Counted from the stretch's first letter, positions 10,180-22,409 are shown. The stretch is DNA of 64,000 bases from Psococerastis gibbosa (GCA_963971405.1 OZ020485.1:43335469-43399468); one strand, 5' to 3'. Numbers and translations are program-made. Notes: a model not told the origin generated them from the sequence alone.

Positions 10180-11275
10180 TTTAATTTTTCAATTATCCTA
10201 CGGTATAGCCTATTAGACAATTTCTAAAATCTTCATTGGTAAAAAGAAAGATTTCTAAAAAGCGGCTTGCCGTTTAGAAAATACCCTATCACAATAAATG
10301 AAGAGAGGGTGAGGGTATGCTATGCTAAATTGGTACCCCAAAATTAAATAGCATACTTTTTATTTACAGTAACTAACTAAGCAAGTTATTAAAGATGTTA
10401 GATTAGGTTGATTTTAGTCGTAGAAGACTGCTTCATGCAATGGGGTATATTTAATTTTGTATTTTGTATTTTTTCCTTGCATTCTATTTTACGTGAAATT
10501 ATAGCCCCCTATAATTTTCGTAAAAAAGTTATCGCACCAAAAATTAAAATTAAAGACCCCTATCTTTAATTACTTGCTTTGTTAATTAAATAAATAATAA
10601 ATATATAAAGCCAATAACAACGAAAGATTTTGGGGGTGCCATATTTCTACAATGCATATCGCCTTTAATACGCTTTGTGGACCCTGGCAGGTTTTTTTTT
10701 AAATATCGATGCGACAATCGGCCCTAAGTTGTTGTGAGGCAAGCTATACACTGTAGAAAATCGTAAAGGAGCAGAGGCTTTCTTGTGATTACTAAAGATC
10801 TTTTAAAAGCGACGTCATAATATCGCCCCTCCTGCAGCCTTTCAACTTTCTGAAACTTCACAGAAAAAAAAAAACCATCAATGAAGGAACATTGGGCTAT
10901 GACAAAAGTTTCAGCCCATTTTAACCCTCACTCACCTTGCTCAAGAAAATATATTTCATCCCGGTTATTGTGCCAAGTTGGTGACTAAAGAATCGGGTTT
11001 CCCCGCAGGGGTGTAGGCTTCCTTGTAATCTTAAGTTTTCATCAGAAGAGAGTGAAACCCCCTCAACAGTGAAAAAACATGCCAGCCATCTTAAGTTTTT
11101 TGATGACTTGAGTTTGTATAGGACGGTTTCCCGGTTATGGAAGGCTTATCTTAAAATGTCGATAAGGCAGTGATTTTATCACGGAAATGAGAAGATTTTT
11201 AAGGACGGTTATGGCGAGGAGTTATTATTAATGATGTTGGAGATAGCATTAACGCATCTGCAAGAAATTTTAAAA
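10180..11275. other. No recognisable gene
   Basis: AT-rich, no repeat family recognised, no credible frame. Confidence 0.45.
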
Positions 11276-11280
11276 TCATT

Positions 11281-11312
11281 ACGTAAGTAAGTAGGTAAGT
11301 AAGTAAGTAACT
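11281..11312. repeat. (GTAA)n microsatellite
   Basis: About seven imperfect tetramer units immediately beside a family H tail. It could be the simple-repeat tail of a lost LINE copy. Confidence 0.7.
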
Positions 11313-11317
11313 TATCG

Positions 11318-11600
11318 ATATTCTTCTTCTTCTTTGGCACTACAGCCCTTGATGAACTTTTGCCTGCTCTACAACACATCTCCGTTACTTTTGTACATTG
11401 CTCCACCGTCTACAGACTCCCAACTCGCGAAGGTCGGTTTCTTATTCATCCATCTAGCGTTTTTGAGGACGTCCGGCTAGTCGTCTTCCTGTCATGCTTG
11501 ATTAGTACATCTTTTTCGGCATGCGGTCGTCTGACGTTCTTACGACGCGACTTGTCACAGTCATCTTATGTCTTGGTCCTAACGGTGATAACCTTGCAAA
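11318..11600 (-). pseudogene. Non-LTR element, 3' end, family H
   Basis: On the minus strand this encodes a decayed copy of the family H C-terminus (RMPKKMY..., arginine-rich GRP-type linker, then the Trp/Arg-rich end), ending in (AAG)n at the left. Several frame breaks. Confidence 0.65.
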
Positions 11601-12047
11601 GGTGACAGATCGAAAATATGGAACCTTTCTTTCAAATTGATATTGCTTCCGACTGAAGAAAAGGCAATATATAGACCGTTCCATCCCTCCTGGATACGAC
11701 TGCGACTTATCCCCATTGTAAATTCAACACAATATTGAGCTAAACCTGTCGAAAGCACTTGAAAACAAATGAGACAGGCAACAGGTCTCCTATCTAGCTT
11801 CCGGTCCGCCTTCGATTTCGCTGAAACTATCCCAGAGGGCTCTCTGTGGCTGCCAATCCCAACTTTGGCTCAGCAAAACTGTCGCAGGAGGTAAAGCTAT
11901 TACGACTCTATTTGATATTTCAACTGTAACAAGCTATATTAGCTTTTAATACCCCGTGGTCTTCCAATAATAGTCAAACGTGAGTTGATACAGACATACA
12001 GTACGCATCTGCGGCTGGTATGGAGATTATTCTACATCTGCTAAAAC

Positions 12048-12152
12048 ATAACATATAATATATAATATATAATATATAATATATAATATATAATATATAA
12101 TATATAATATATAATATATAATATATAATATATAATATATAATATATAATAT
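12048..12152. repeat. (ATAATAT)n microsatellite
   Basis: About fifteen tandem 7-bp units. The YYILYIIYYILY frame on the minus strand is this repeat read as protein, not a gene. 11610-12045 and 12160-13130 hold nothing recognisable apart from a short (CA)n near 12991. Confidence 0.9.
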
Positions 12153-13150
12153 AATGCTAGTATAATTCCAAAATTTAGTAATACAGTGTGTTTCAACAAT
12201 TTTCTTTGCCGCAAGGCAGCGCTCGTGTGCGGTTCTACATGTGGTGGAAACAAATGGTTTACTTATAGGAATACGTACAAGTTAATTGGTGGGTCAGATA
12301 AAAATAAATACACAGATACAACAGTTAGATAATTTTTTTTTGTGTCCATGGTATTATTAATTAAAACTGGCATCTAACTCCACGAGGAAAAAATATTCTA
12401 TCCCCCTGGATAATTTTTTTTACATTGAAATGACCCTGTTTACACACTGTTATATTTATTCCATCCACTATTTATTCGGTCGAAGAAACATTTGGAATGT
12501 TACTTTCCAATTTTTTCATAGACCCCTATTTATTGGAGATTAGCCTATAATTATATTAATTTGAATACAATACTTTGTGCTCACAGTTTCACCGGGGTTA
12601 TAGGCTTACAGGTTAAGTTAAGTATTTTTCATTGTTCTCTTTTATATTTTCTGTAAGTTTGTAATGGAAGAGCATAAGAGGAAATAACCGCACTTCCACT
12701 CTTATGTTTTCTTTGATATTTTGTTATTTTTTTGCATATGTGTAACTGGTGTAAACTGTACCTCTGCACAAATATAAATATAATATAAATCCAATATAAA
12801 TATAATATAATAGACTTTCGTTACCAAAGCCACACACTCTGCGAATTGGGGACAAACACGAGCCGGTCACGACAACATTAAGCTTTCTTATCAAGACTGG
12901 AGTTATGAAACACCTGTAGACGAACACAATTGAACCATTTTAAACGAAAACTACCAACAATAACCAAATAATTTAACACCTCGACGCACACACACACACA
13001 CACCGACCGGTACAAATAGGTACTCAAAAGAGTCCCGCGCCTAAAAATTTATAAAAAAATAATAATAATATAATTACTACTATAATCAATTAAATGCAGT
13101 GACGATGATTATAGCCTACATAGATAAAACATAACATATTTCAAAGCCAT

Positions 13151-13290
13151 AGGCGGCTATTCCACTTGTCAATAATCCGTCATTTGTGCTTCAATAATTG
13201 AAGAAATTTTTTTTACTCTATATAAAAACTAAAATCTCATCAATTATTGATGCACAAATGACGGAATATTGGAAAGTGGAATAGCCGCCT
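13151..13290. mobile_element. Small palindromic MITE (Harbinger-like ends)
   Basis: Nearly perfect inverted arms of about 50 bp (AGGCGGCTATTCCACTT... and its complement) around a 40-bp AT core. The terminus resembles the GGCG ends of the larger fold-back family. Flanking triplets (ata/tta) are TWA-like but not identical. Right of it, 13300-14080 contains a 123-codon minus frame (13337-13708) that I cannot relate to any family. Confidence 0.75.
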
Positions 13291-14084
13291 TAGAGTTGAT
13301 GGAATATGAGCATAGCACTGTGGTACAAACACATTGCTAGAGGGAAGGATTTCGAAGGAAACCTGTCGTTTCTTCAAGTAATATCGTAATGGACATTTGA
13401 ATGGCATTGAGACTGAGCCCAGGGGGTGCGAATAAAACCAAAATGACCCTTTTTTTATTTGGCTTAACTTGAAAGCTCAAGGGCAGATTCTCAACGTGAG
13501 GAGTTTTGGAATAGCCATTGGAAAATGTTACTAGTTCATTGATTTCTTTATAGAAAAAAGTGCAGAACTTGTCAGCTATCAATACCGTGCTGAGGGTTAG
13601 AGATAGTCCATTTGGTAGAGAACTAGGAACCGGAATATGAGGCGGAAGTTTGATGTTCGAGACCACACATAAAGGGAAAATTATTCCGATTGAACTGGAT
13701 CTGTGCAACCGAAATTAGAGGATATGGAGGTTACCTCTTCAACCAAAGTTAAATTAATATCAGTGTTATATATACCATATAATACTACAATGTATGGGAT
13801 CTGTGCAACCCTAAAATAAGTAAGTAAGTGGATAATGTATTGCAATTTACATATTTTACATTTAAAATGTCAACTCCAACACTAAGTACTCTATATTCTT
13901 CTTCTATCGTGATTGGCGATCATCATGGCAATCATAGACACGTAGATACCGAATTGATCGATGGGACAATTGCGTAGTAGGTATAGAGTGGGCAGGCCAA
14001 TAATATAACGCTGCCCATTAGTAATGGGCTGGCAATGCATTGCATAGCTCTTAAAACATCTTGTACTTGAAGTAAGAAAGCATT

Positions 14085-14640
14085 GTTCTTCAGAAAAACT
14101 ATTTTTTAAGTAATTTTTTATTAAAATTTAGCTTTATTTTTATTTTTTTACGGCCTGAACGAAAGTGTCAAGGGATACGACTTAGTATTAGTTATACTTA
14201 TGTTAATAAGTATACTAATATAATTGCGAATTTAAAAGAAACCGTCAAAGCAGTTTTTGAGAAGGCATTTTTTTTAGTAGTTTTTTTGATTGATTTTTTA
14301 GGTATAACCCCCCCCCCCCTCCCAATGAAGTAATCTAAAAATGGTGAAGAAAAACCGACATGCTGAATTTCATCAAATTCTACCGAGTGGTTCGGCACCA
14401 AATTTAGTAATAGACAGACCGGTCTGGCAGATAGAAAGTCGTAGAAACAACTTTTTTTTAGATTTTGGAAACTCAAAACGTGTAAATCCGATGAAATCTC
14501 GAAATTGAACGTTTTGACCGTCACAAAGCTTTCCAATAGCGTATAAATAGGAAAGGAATTGGCAGAAAGGCAATAAATATTAAACTTGTGCACATCAAAA
14601 GAAACTCCTTATACAAACGTATAAGTAGGAAAGCAATAAA
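14085..14640 (-). repeat. Repeat family F, partial copy
   Basis: Contains the F blocks from the ttcattaaaatt segment through the C run, the gaccgagtggttcgg segment and the cgtataaataggaaag end. The 131-codon minus frame here is shared repeat sequence, not a gene. 14650-15380 has no recognised feature except that ttgtgcacatcaaaagaaac occurs twice (14588, 14785). Confidence 0.6.
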
Positions 14641-15383
14641 GATTATATTATACATAAGTAGGCCTACTAGTAATATATATCACGGCGCACTCACTACACA
14701 GCAAGAAAGTGAAACGGTAAAAAGGGAAACGCTTATGTTAACATGAAAGCTGACCTTCAAGTCCTACAGGAATAGTAATTGATATGTGCACATCAAAAGA
14801 AACTCGCGGGGAAGTGGTTTCTGCTGCTTACTCAGCCATGCAAAGGGTGTCACTAAAAACCGATTACATCTGAGGGAAAAGATCGCCCTCTTTGGGTAGG
14901 ACACGAGCTACCCAGCAACGTTCAAGGGTGAGACCGCACTAGCGACCCTTTTCATATTACTCCTACCTTTATTAACTTTTGCTGATTCAAACCCATTAGG
15001 AGCACGTGTCGGCAGATATAGGGAGCTGGGGATGTATACATTATCTTTCTTGTTGCCTAAATTATCAGCAAACTGCCGGACTCGGATACGGTAAATCAAT
15101 TAGTGCGGATACACGTGCAGTGCTGCTGGCTGCTGACAAGTTTTTACAGCTTGAGCCTTTGTTTGCTTAGTAAATTTGTGATTAATTATTTTGATCATGT
15201 ACACTTATCATTGTGATGTACAAAGATATCGTATATGCTGCATATATGGGTTGGTTTAGCAACAAATGGGATGGGGAAGACGCTCTAGATGTTTGCTGCC
15301 GAAACACCATCTACTGTATATGTTTCATAACATGTTGTTCTGTATCTGGAAGATATTTTAATGGGTAAATATGATGTACCGCT

Positions 15384-16362
15384 GCTCACCAGTTTGCCTG
15401 CCAATGGCCCAAAACTCCTACGGAAACCATATAAAGAACCGGTCCGAGTTTACTCGAACATGCTTTCCAATCAATCAATTAGTAGTTAGAGAAAATTATT
15501 AATTTCGTGGTAAATAAATTTTCTATGGCTAAATTTCGAAATCTGGGGGGGGGGGTCTACCTGACGTCACTGGAGGTGAGGTAAATTCTAGATAGGTCAG
15601 ACCAACACATTACCACACAGTAATAATGGTAGGGCACGCAATGCATATGACCCTGAATTTCTCAAAAAAAAAAAATTTTCCACAAAACCAGAAAGTTTTT
15701 TGCGAAAACAACCTGTCCGGTTTCGTTACTCAATTTATCACCTAAAACATGCCTGAAGGTAGAAATCACCGATCGAAAGGTTTAGCAGATAAATTATTTC
15801 TTAGTCATTTTTCATTAAAATTGAGTTATTTTTATTTTTTTACCCCCAGAAGCAAACTATCAAGGGGCAAGCGACCCCATGCATTTTGTTAAAATTAATA
15901 ACGACTACAATATATGTGAATTTAAAAGAAATCGTTGGAGCCGTTTTTTAGAAATAATTTTTTTAGACGTTTTTTTTGGAGTTTTTTGAGAATAAAACCC
16001 CCCCAAATTGAGTTAGCCCAAAATAAAAAAAGCGGTTTTGAGGTATGATTTTTGTGAACCTACATGCCAAATTTCATTAAAATCGACTGAGTAGTTTGCC
16101 CGGAAATCGACGCACAGACTGACAGACAGACATGCAGACAGACATACAGACAGACATACAGACAGAGCGACAGACAGACATTTCGTAAAAACCACTTTTT
16201 TGGGTTCCTGGGACCTCAAAACGTGTAAATCCGTTGAAATCTCAGAATCGAAAATTTCCTTATACTACGTATAAAATGGAAAGCAATAATGTCCGCAATC
16301 CATGGGGTCGTTGGTATTGGACAAGGGACCAATGGGCCTCTATAAGTATATACATATAGGTG
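15384..16362 (+). repeat. Dispersed repeat family D, copy 2, split by F
   Basis: The left part (15384-15440, ccagtttg...cctacggaaaccatataaa) and right part (16288-16362, atgtccgcaatccatggggtcg...) join to give the usual D order. An F copy sits between them. Confidence 0.65.
15441..16287 (-). repeat. Repeat family F, near full-length copy nested in D
   Basis: About 850 bp. It begins cgagtttactcgaacatgctttccaat and ends with a short hairpin and ggaaagcaata. Inside are a run of G/C, a (GACA)n stretch at about 16105-16180, and the cctgggacctcaaaacgtg block. No protein-coding capacity; transposition mechanism unknown. Confidence 0.7.
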
Positions 16363-16735
16363 ATTCGGAATCCACTATAATCAGGAGGTCCACCCTGTCA
16401 GTCAACTCCCCTTTCCCCCGAGGTGCCTCCAGTTAACAAACAGACTCACTTCCTCCGTAACACTGACAGGGTTGCTTATTATGGCGACTTCGGTGGCAAG
16501 GTGGTAGCGTGCTTGTACTTGTGCGAGTCTCTACACACCTTGCGGTCGGAGACGTGTCGCAACTCGACACAAGTACCTATTAGGTGACTTAGTGAGGCGA
16601 TTGAAGAGGTTATTCGGCTACATTCAATAAATTGTCTGCATGCTATATAACCTTTTTTTTAAATACTTATACTTAAATACTTAAAGCAGAAATGCCAAAA
16701 GCAGGCGTTGGAAACAACAAACAACAACAACAATT
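16363..16735 (+). mobile_element. SINE-like family C, copy 5, 5'-truncated and split by B
   Basis: Starts at the B-box-like ggtgattcggaatcc, continues to gacagggttgctta, is interrupted by a family B copy, and resumes with aagcagaaatgcc..ggcgttgg and (AAC)n. Confidence 0.7.
16479..16679 (+). mobile_element. SINE-like family B, copy 3, nested in C
   Basis: Complete B copy inserted in family C. The host repeat word ctta is present on both sides (16475-16478 and 16680-16683), consistent with a short target duplication. Confidence 0.7.
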
Positions 16736-16739
16736 ATTT

Positions 16740-17310
16740 ATCTGGGAACTATTACAGTACATATCCTAATTCATGAATAGGAAAACATATGTTCTTCTTC
16801 ACTCGTATCGGTCCTTTCCATAAGTTTCGTTCTCGCTTACGCATAATGTAAAGCATTACTCAGCCTCTTGGGTGAAAATTAGCATGATAGAGATGTTGGG
16901 TGCTGACGTGCGAGAGAGAAGTGGGCTGCTTCTCTCCCTTTAATAGCAATTAATATGCCAAGTGAGCTGGAATGTCTACCAATCAAATTTAACTTAAACT
17001 CCCCCCCCCCTCCCATGCCCTCTTCCATCCTTAGCTAGCTGCAGGGGCTTGCTGGCTTCGTATGACCCCTGTAATTTGTTATGCAGATGAATTCTTTGAC
17101 TTTTTTTACCATTTTCACTTTTACCTTCATTATGCGCCTCTTTAAGTACGTAGGCCATAAAAGTCTGAAGCTTTTTACCATCTTTATTGATTTTATCATT
17201 ATTTTCACCAATAATATTTCTTCAATAAAGCCAAAGGATTGCTCAATTGATTGGAATAAAAATTATTTCAGGTCATTTGCCTCTAAGAGCTTTAGGGTAT
17301 ATGTATGGGT
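16740..17310. other. No recognisable gene
   Basis: Mixed AT-rich sequence with one C run. The 104-codon frame from 17081 runs into the MITE and is not protein-like. Confidence 0.4.
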
Positions 17311-17322
17311 CTACGGATGGAC

Positions 17323-17496
17323 CATGGACGCATACAAGGGGGGGGGGGGGCAGGGAGTAGCTGCCAACGGCTGGCAACCCCTCCCCCAAATTTAGTAAAT
17401 CTATTGTAAGTTAATTTATTATTAATCGATAGTGCACATGTTTTTCTTATTTTGACCCCAACTACCCCCCCCCCAGAGGAGCTGGATCCGTCCCTG
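17323..17496. mobile_element. hAT-like MITE, family K, second full copy
   Basis: Inverse orientation of the 637-811 element: ends CATGGACG and complement of CAGGGACGGATCCAGC. Shares the atttagtaaatctattgtaa core. 8-bp flanks match at 6 of 8 positions (17315-17322, 17497-17504). Confidence 0.75.
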
Positions 17497-17964
17497 CGAT
17501 GAACTTAGTAATGCAAGAGTCTAAACTAAGAATGAATATATACAGTGCAATAGCTTGACCATAAGCAAAGCAGAAAGATACAATTTTCAAACAGAACTGA
17601 ATCCGCACCTCTGTGTGACTATCACGGTGACTGCCAGTAACTGAGCTTCAGTGCCTTAATTCACCCGCATATTTTCAATCACTTTTTAACAGCTTCAGGG
17701 GAAAAGGAAACCCCTATTTAACTCAGAAGTGGGATGAAGTTATCCCATTTTTGGATAGGCAGTAAGCATGTTCACCGATCGCGATGATTCGATTTTCAGG
17801 CAGTTGGTCGCAGTGGCCCCTGGACTTGAGCAGCCAATAATATTTGAAGGGAAACTTCTTAATCTTAAGCAGCAACCTTTTCGGGTGACGAAAATTTGGG
17901 CGGAGTTACATAATATTAGGAGGTGATGAATTGTGTTTCTGTCGTGGCGTGTCGTAGTGTAAGT

Positions 17965-18345
17965 ATTGTTCACACTTACAGACCTCCTCAACTTCTGATA
18001 TACCAATATCTGAATCAGTATTGAAGGATACGGCAGAACGCAACCGGCGGCGGATCCAGTGCCAATATACTATCTAGTTTGTCCTGAGTTGTCTTAGTGT
18101 TGCGATCGTCCGCTAGGTGAGTCTAGTCTCCACAGTCTGTTCGTATTGCTCACACTTACAGACCTCCTCAACTTCTGATATACCAATATCTGAAGCAGTA
18201 TTGAAGGATAAGGTAGGTGGCGGATCCAGTCCCACTATACTATCTAGTTTGTCCTGAGTTGTCTTTGTGTTGCGATCGTCCGCTAGGTGAGTCTAGTCTC
18301 CACAGTCTGTTCGTATTGCTCACACTTATAGACCTCCTCAACTCC
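17965..18345 (+). repeat. 170-180 bp tandem repeat, 2.2 copies
   Basis: The word cacactta(c/t)agacctcctcaact recurs at 17971, 18151 and 18321, giving periods of 180 and 170 bp. The first two units also share a ggcggatccagt motif like a family K end, so the unit may include a captured MITE end. The 88-codon minus frame over the left edge is unassigned. Confidence 0.8.
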
Positions 18346-18349
18346 TGAC

Positions 18350-18980
18350 ATACTGATGATGCATCAGATTAAGCAGCATTGTCGGGAGACAACTAAGCGA
18401 TTGATGAATATTTAGAATGTTTCCCTGTATTACAAAAGTTTCACTTCTCCCATGTGTCTTTACGGACCACCCTGATTCTTTTGATGTATTTTTAAATGTC
18501 GCTTCCTAAAATTAAGGAAATCACTTACCCTCTCCAGTTCAAAGCGCTGGCCTTTACTATTGGCTAAGTACAACAATCGGGGTAGGTTAGTCGGTGTATT
18601 CCGGGAATCCATTACAGAGATTGCTACAGGGAGGCGACCCCACGGCTGTCGCTCATCCCGACAGCACTTGACTTTCAAATCTCTCAAGACCGCAGCACTA
18701 GCACACCGTCTGCCGCAATTTTACACTATAAACTTTTCTCCAAGCAGAGAAAAGGTTGGCTGGTAGAGCCTAATATACAGGCGATTTTCATTTCATTACA
18801 ATAAAATGCCGCATAAAAAATATATTGCTATGCTTTACAAAGATTGATATATGTAGCCTAAATTATAGGTTGAAGACGTTGTAAATTATGAATTTCAATA
18901 TGCTGCCCAGCGAAAAAGAATCACAATAGACACATACTCGTTACCATGTTTCCTGAGTCCGGTCCTAACATCTCTAAGAT
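18350..18980. other. No recognisable gene
   Basis: Two opposed short frames at 18460-18766 overlap; neither resembles a known family. Confidence 0.4.
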
Positions 18981-18989
18981 ACACTAAAC

Positions 18990-19300
18990 CAGGGGTTCAC
19001 AAACTGTAGTTCATGGACCACCGGTGGTCCACAGACATATATCAGGTGGTCAACTTACCAAAGTAAGAAAATAAATGTGCTGAGATATTGGAAATTTGAA
19101 GTAAAATACAGTACCTAATATTGTATTATCGTATAAAATCCAACCGATACCAGTCCTAAACATTTAATCAAATATTAGCATGTAATTTTAGGAACAAATC
19201 ATTCTAGAATTTGACGATTTTCCTCTCGCAGCTATGGTGGTCCACGGAAAATCATAAAATAATCTAGTCGTCCACGGACAAAAAAGGTTGGAAACTCCTG
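18990..19300. mobile_element. hAT-like MITE with CAGGGGTTC ends
   Basis: Ends CAGGGGTTCACAAACTG and complement of CAGGAGTTTCCAACCT, a classic hAT terminus. Flanked by cactaaac (18982-18989) and cactaacc (19301-19308), 7 of 8 matching. The subterminal gtggtccac blocks are inverted. No transposase. Confidence 0.8.
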
Positions 19301-19399
19301 CACTAACCGGTACCCCCATCTTTCAATGCATGGCGGTACTGCGCCGTACTGCTTTCCGTGACTTTTGAAGCGATGATGGGACCCACCCTAAGTTTGTTT

Positions 19400-19530
19400 A
19401 ACAATATAAACACATCGTCAAATATACAGGGTATACCACCCCACCTCCAAAAATTCCTGGTACGCAATTTCTCGTATGGTATTGTAATTCAACTCAATTG
19501 TACTGTTTTGAAGGAAAATAAATTGAATTG
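19400..19530 (+). mobile_element. Possible non-LTR 3' end with (AATTG)n tail
   Basis: No coding sequence remains. The end ...gaaggaaaataaattgaattgaattgg combines an AATAAA-like signal with a short tandem tail, as in many insect LINEs. Tentative. Confidence 0.3.
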
Positions 19531-20044
19531 AATTGGATTCGCAGGGGTAAAACAATTTAGTTCCGGGGAGGAGGACCGAACTTCTTAAGTCCCTTCGTCT
19601 AAAAATAGGCGAGGACAGGATTTGAACCAGCAGCCAACATAAATAAAATCGAACAAACTCGGTGCTTCGTTCGTTTCAATGCCGTACTTCTCTACTGTAC
19701 ATATGTACGTACATTGCTACGCATAGTCTGCCAATTGTTGGTAGATCGCTGTGGTTTCACAAGTTGGTATAGCAGGGCCGTCGGAGGGCCAACTTGGGGA
19801 ACTAAAATCTCATTAAAACCATTGGAAAGTGGGGGGTATCGAAGGCTCATGGAGTTTAAATTTGGACTTGGTTTTTCGTTGCATTATTCATGCTGCGCAG
19901 GTTTCATCAGCCCTCGCGGAATAATCAAAGTTAGAGGTCCGTGCCCTCACAAAAACAGCCTTTGCTCGCTCTAATTTTGGCTTTGCCATTCCTTTTTCAA
20001 ATTTAGACTAACTAATCTGACCCGCAAAAGGTTTCGAATTTAGT

Positions 20045-20325
20045 ATGCTGGTAAAAAAGGCAGCCATGACATTCACTTGGCTCACGGAACTGTATATTTG
20101 GAGTGTTCATAAAAACATCCCTCCTAAAGCGTACACAGAATATGACACTCCCTGGACCCCGCCCCCGGGGAAGACCGAAATTGACACTCCCCAGATAAAT
20201 CGAAGAAGACATAAGGTCTCTCGCCCTGAACAAAGAAGACGCTCTCAACAGAGTTGTTTGGAAACGCCGCTGCCGTGCCGCCGACCTTCCCTGAGGACAA
20301 AGGCGATGTAAAAGTAAAAGTAGAT
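20045..20325 (+). pseudogene. Non-LTR element, C-terminal tail, family J
   Basis: Across frames it reads TPWTPPPGK, a degraded linker, then EDIRSLALNKEDALNRVV and WKRRCRAADLP before the stop. This is the usual end of a group of ORF2 proteins finishing in ...DR.KWR...RAADP. The coding part is followed by a (GTAAAA)n tail at about 20307-20322. Frame breaks show it is dead. The 121-codon minus frame is a shadow. Confidence 0.65.
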
Positions 20326-20329
20326 AATA

Positions 20330-21305
20330 AGTGGGAATGAGTGCAACTCCCGAAAAGTCGCCTACTTTCCCTGACAATGGGTTCTGCCCTAATTGCTCGA
20401 TGACTGTGATGCTGGTTTATTACTATTTTACAGGCAATGTAAGTTCAACTAGCCCTTCGTTAAATAATATTACATTCTCATTAACCAATAAATCAAGCCG
20501 TTGTTGCCCGGATAGGCATTTAGGGTTAAAGCAAGATGCTGCGTTCTGTCAGCAGCAGCAAGGGAATAACGCTGTTGCCCATGTTTCTGACAACCCGAAT
20601 AGGATAGCGGTAAAGAAAGGCCCACCTACCCTACAACTTAGTTGGACTATTATTATTATTGATGGGCCTTACATGAACGTAGACTCACTTGTACCCTGCC
20701 AATGACCCCATCGCTTTTCAGACATAATTGCTGCTGTTGATCCAGTCCAATTTCTAGCAATTATTGGCAAACTGCTGGCTCACCCCTCAATGTCAACCAA
20801 CATCGACAAGGCCAATAGGCAAGCTCAGAAATGCTTACCATTACCTTTGATACAGGTCTTAGCTCGACTTAACCAAGTATGGGAACGAGTTCCCCTTATG
20901 AATTATTGTGAACATTTCGCTTATTATCTTCTGTTACGATTGATGAAAGCTCTGAATATCCACTGTTTATCTTAGTCCTGTTCTTAGAGGATTAAAATTG
21001 ATTGTATACATTTCAAAGGATCATCTCACAATAACGCTGGCTTAGTAATAGAACCCCCCCCCCCTGGCTACGGCCTTGGCAACGGGGACACCTTGCTGCA
21101 AGGTCAGCGTGACTGGATCCAATTATATCAGGCTTCGCCCATTTCCGAAAGCTTCTAAATGAACTGAGAACTAATAACTTCCCGACATTGCTTAATGACC
21201 AACTCTTAGGGAATGCTATCTATACCGACAGTGAGGCCCTAACTCTAGCACATTGACGTAATTACCTGAATCTGACTATTTGACGATTTTAACTTAAATT
21301 TTTTT
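20330..21305 (+). other. Unassigned region with partial element E arm
   Basis: 20372-20470 matches one arm of fold-back element E. 20705-20975 is an open frame of about 90 codons (DIIAAVDPVQFLAIIGKLL..., ...LNQVWERVPL...) that looks protein-like but that I do not recognise. A fragment of the SINE A tail (ggcttagtaatagaac) lies at 21040. The rest is without features. Confidence 0.35.
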
Positions 21306-21427
21306 ATTACCAACGGCCATAGCAAGTTGAATCCACCAGAACAGAGCCGGCTCAAAACTATAGCAAACTTGGTAGTGTGCACAGCCTTTGCGGGGGAACA
21401 TGGTGGGGCAAGATAATGCGCTGAGAC

Positions 21428-21772
21428 TAGGGTTGTCAGAATTCCTCTGTCCGATGAAAAAATAAATGTTTGGCCGGACAATGCTTAGTCCGGTCTTTTC
21501 ACTCGAGTGCGCAAAATAGTTTTTGTCTGGAAGATAGAACGAAAATAATAATTTTAAAAATCAGATACTAGCCGGCAAAACAAGTTGGTAATAAAATCGA
21601 GAAATTAACAATGTACTGTCATTTTTCATTTTTAATTAACTTGCTAAGTGATTATTTATTAATTGACTAGATAAAATGACCATTTCTTTTTTTAAAAAAA
21701 AATTTACACTAGATGGAATGGCCCATTGACTCTCTGTCCGGTTTTAATGTTTTGTAAATCTGGCAACACTAG
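21428..21772. mobile_element. Inverted-repeat MITE with AGGGTTGTCAGA ends
   Basis: Left end tagggttgtcaga and right end complement tagtgttgccaga form a 13-bp imperfect inverted repeat, and ctgtccg...ccggac blocks are also inverted. An 8-bp target duplication is not clear; ctag is present at both borders. hAT-like by terminal sequence only. Confidence 0.55.
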
Positions 21773-22039
21773 CAGAAACTATGTTCCCCAGACTCGTTAC
21801 TTCGTTAAGTCATGCTTCCACCTGTTACATTATGGAAGGACAGGACTTGGCTTGTTTATGCATTCTATTATTTGGGTCAGGACCAATAGTTTTTCAGATC
21901 GAGAGGCCGGTAACCTACAGGATCCTAAGCCTGCCCAAACCTTGCGGTTCGGACAGGACTTTTGGGCTTTTTACGGCCCGGTACGCCCCCAACCCCCCGC
22001 ACACAAGCCATGTTACACATGTTACATTATCGCTTATAA

Positions 22040-22208
22040 TGGTGTAGGTTGACGTCGAGAACGTATACCAGTTTGTCAATGGTCAAAATTCCTACGGAAA
22101 CCATGTAAATATTGTCCGAAACCCGTGGGGTCGTTGGCATTGGACAAGGGACCAATGGGACACTAAAAGTTGGCCTAGGTCCATAAAAACGTCTTTCATT
22201 ATTGTTAT
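22040..22208 (+). repeat. Dispersed repeat family D, copy 3
   Basis: Full D signature including ggggtcgttggcattggacaagg, followed directly by the 3' part of family C, the same D-then-C order as at 16.3 kb. Confidence 0.65.
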
Positions 22209-22409
22209 TACTGTGTTCCCCAATTGGCTCGGAAACCACTATAATGAGGAGGTCCACCCTGTCCGTCAACTCCCATTCTCCCTGAGGGGAAGTAGTCTGC
22301 CCTTAGGGTACCTCAAGTTAAGAAACAGACTCACCCCCCCTCCCCCGGCTAACAGGGTTGCTTAAAAATCAGAAATGATACAAGCAGGCATTTGTAAACA
22401 AAACAAAGC

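Larger units (their letters stand above)
21312..22408 (+). mobile_element. SINE-like family C, copy 6, split by other repeats
   Basis: 5' part at 21312-21427 and 3' part at 22209-22408. Together they cover most of C in the right order. Between them lie an inverted-repeat element (21428-21772), an unresolved repeat and a family D copy. Whether this is one interrupted copy or two partial copies is not certain. Confidence 0.5.

Noticed and set aside
12041-12253. 70-residue frame with YIIYYILY repeats
   Set aside because: Translation of the (ATAATAT)n microsatellite.
13337-13708. 123-codon minus frame as a gene or RT fragment
   Set aside because: IADKFCTFF is slightly reminiscent of a LINE linker region, but nothing else in the frame supports it.
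20012-20377. 121-codon minus-strand frame
   Set aside because: The plus strand of this region encodes a recognisable LINE tail, so the minus frame is its shadow.
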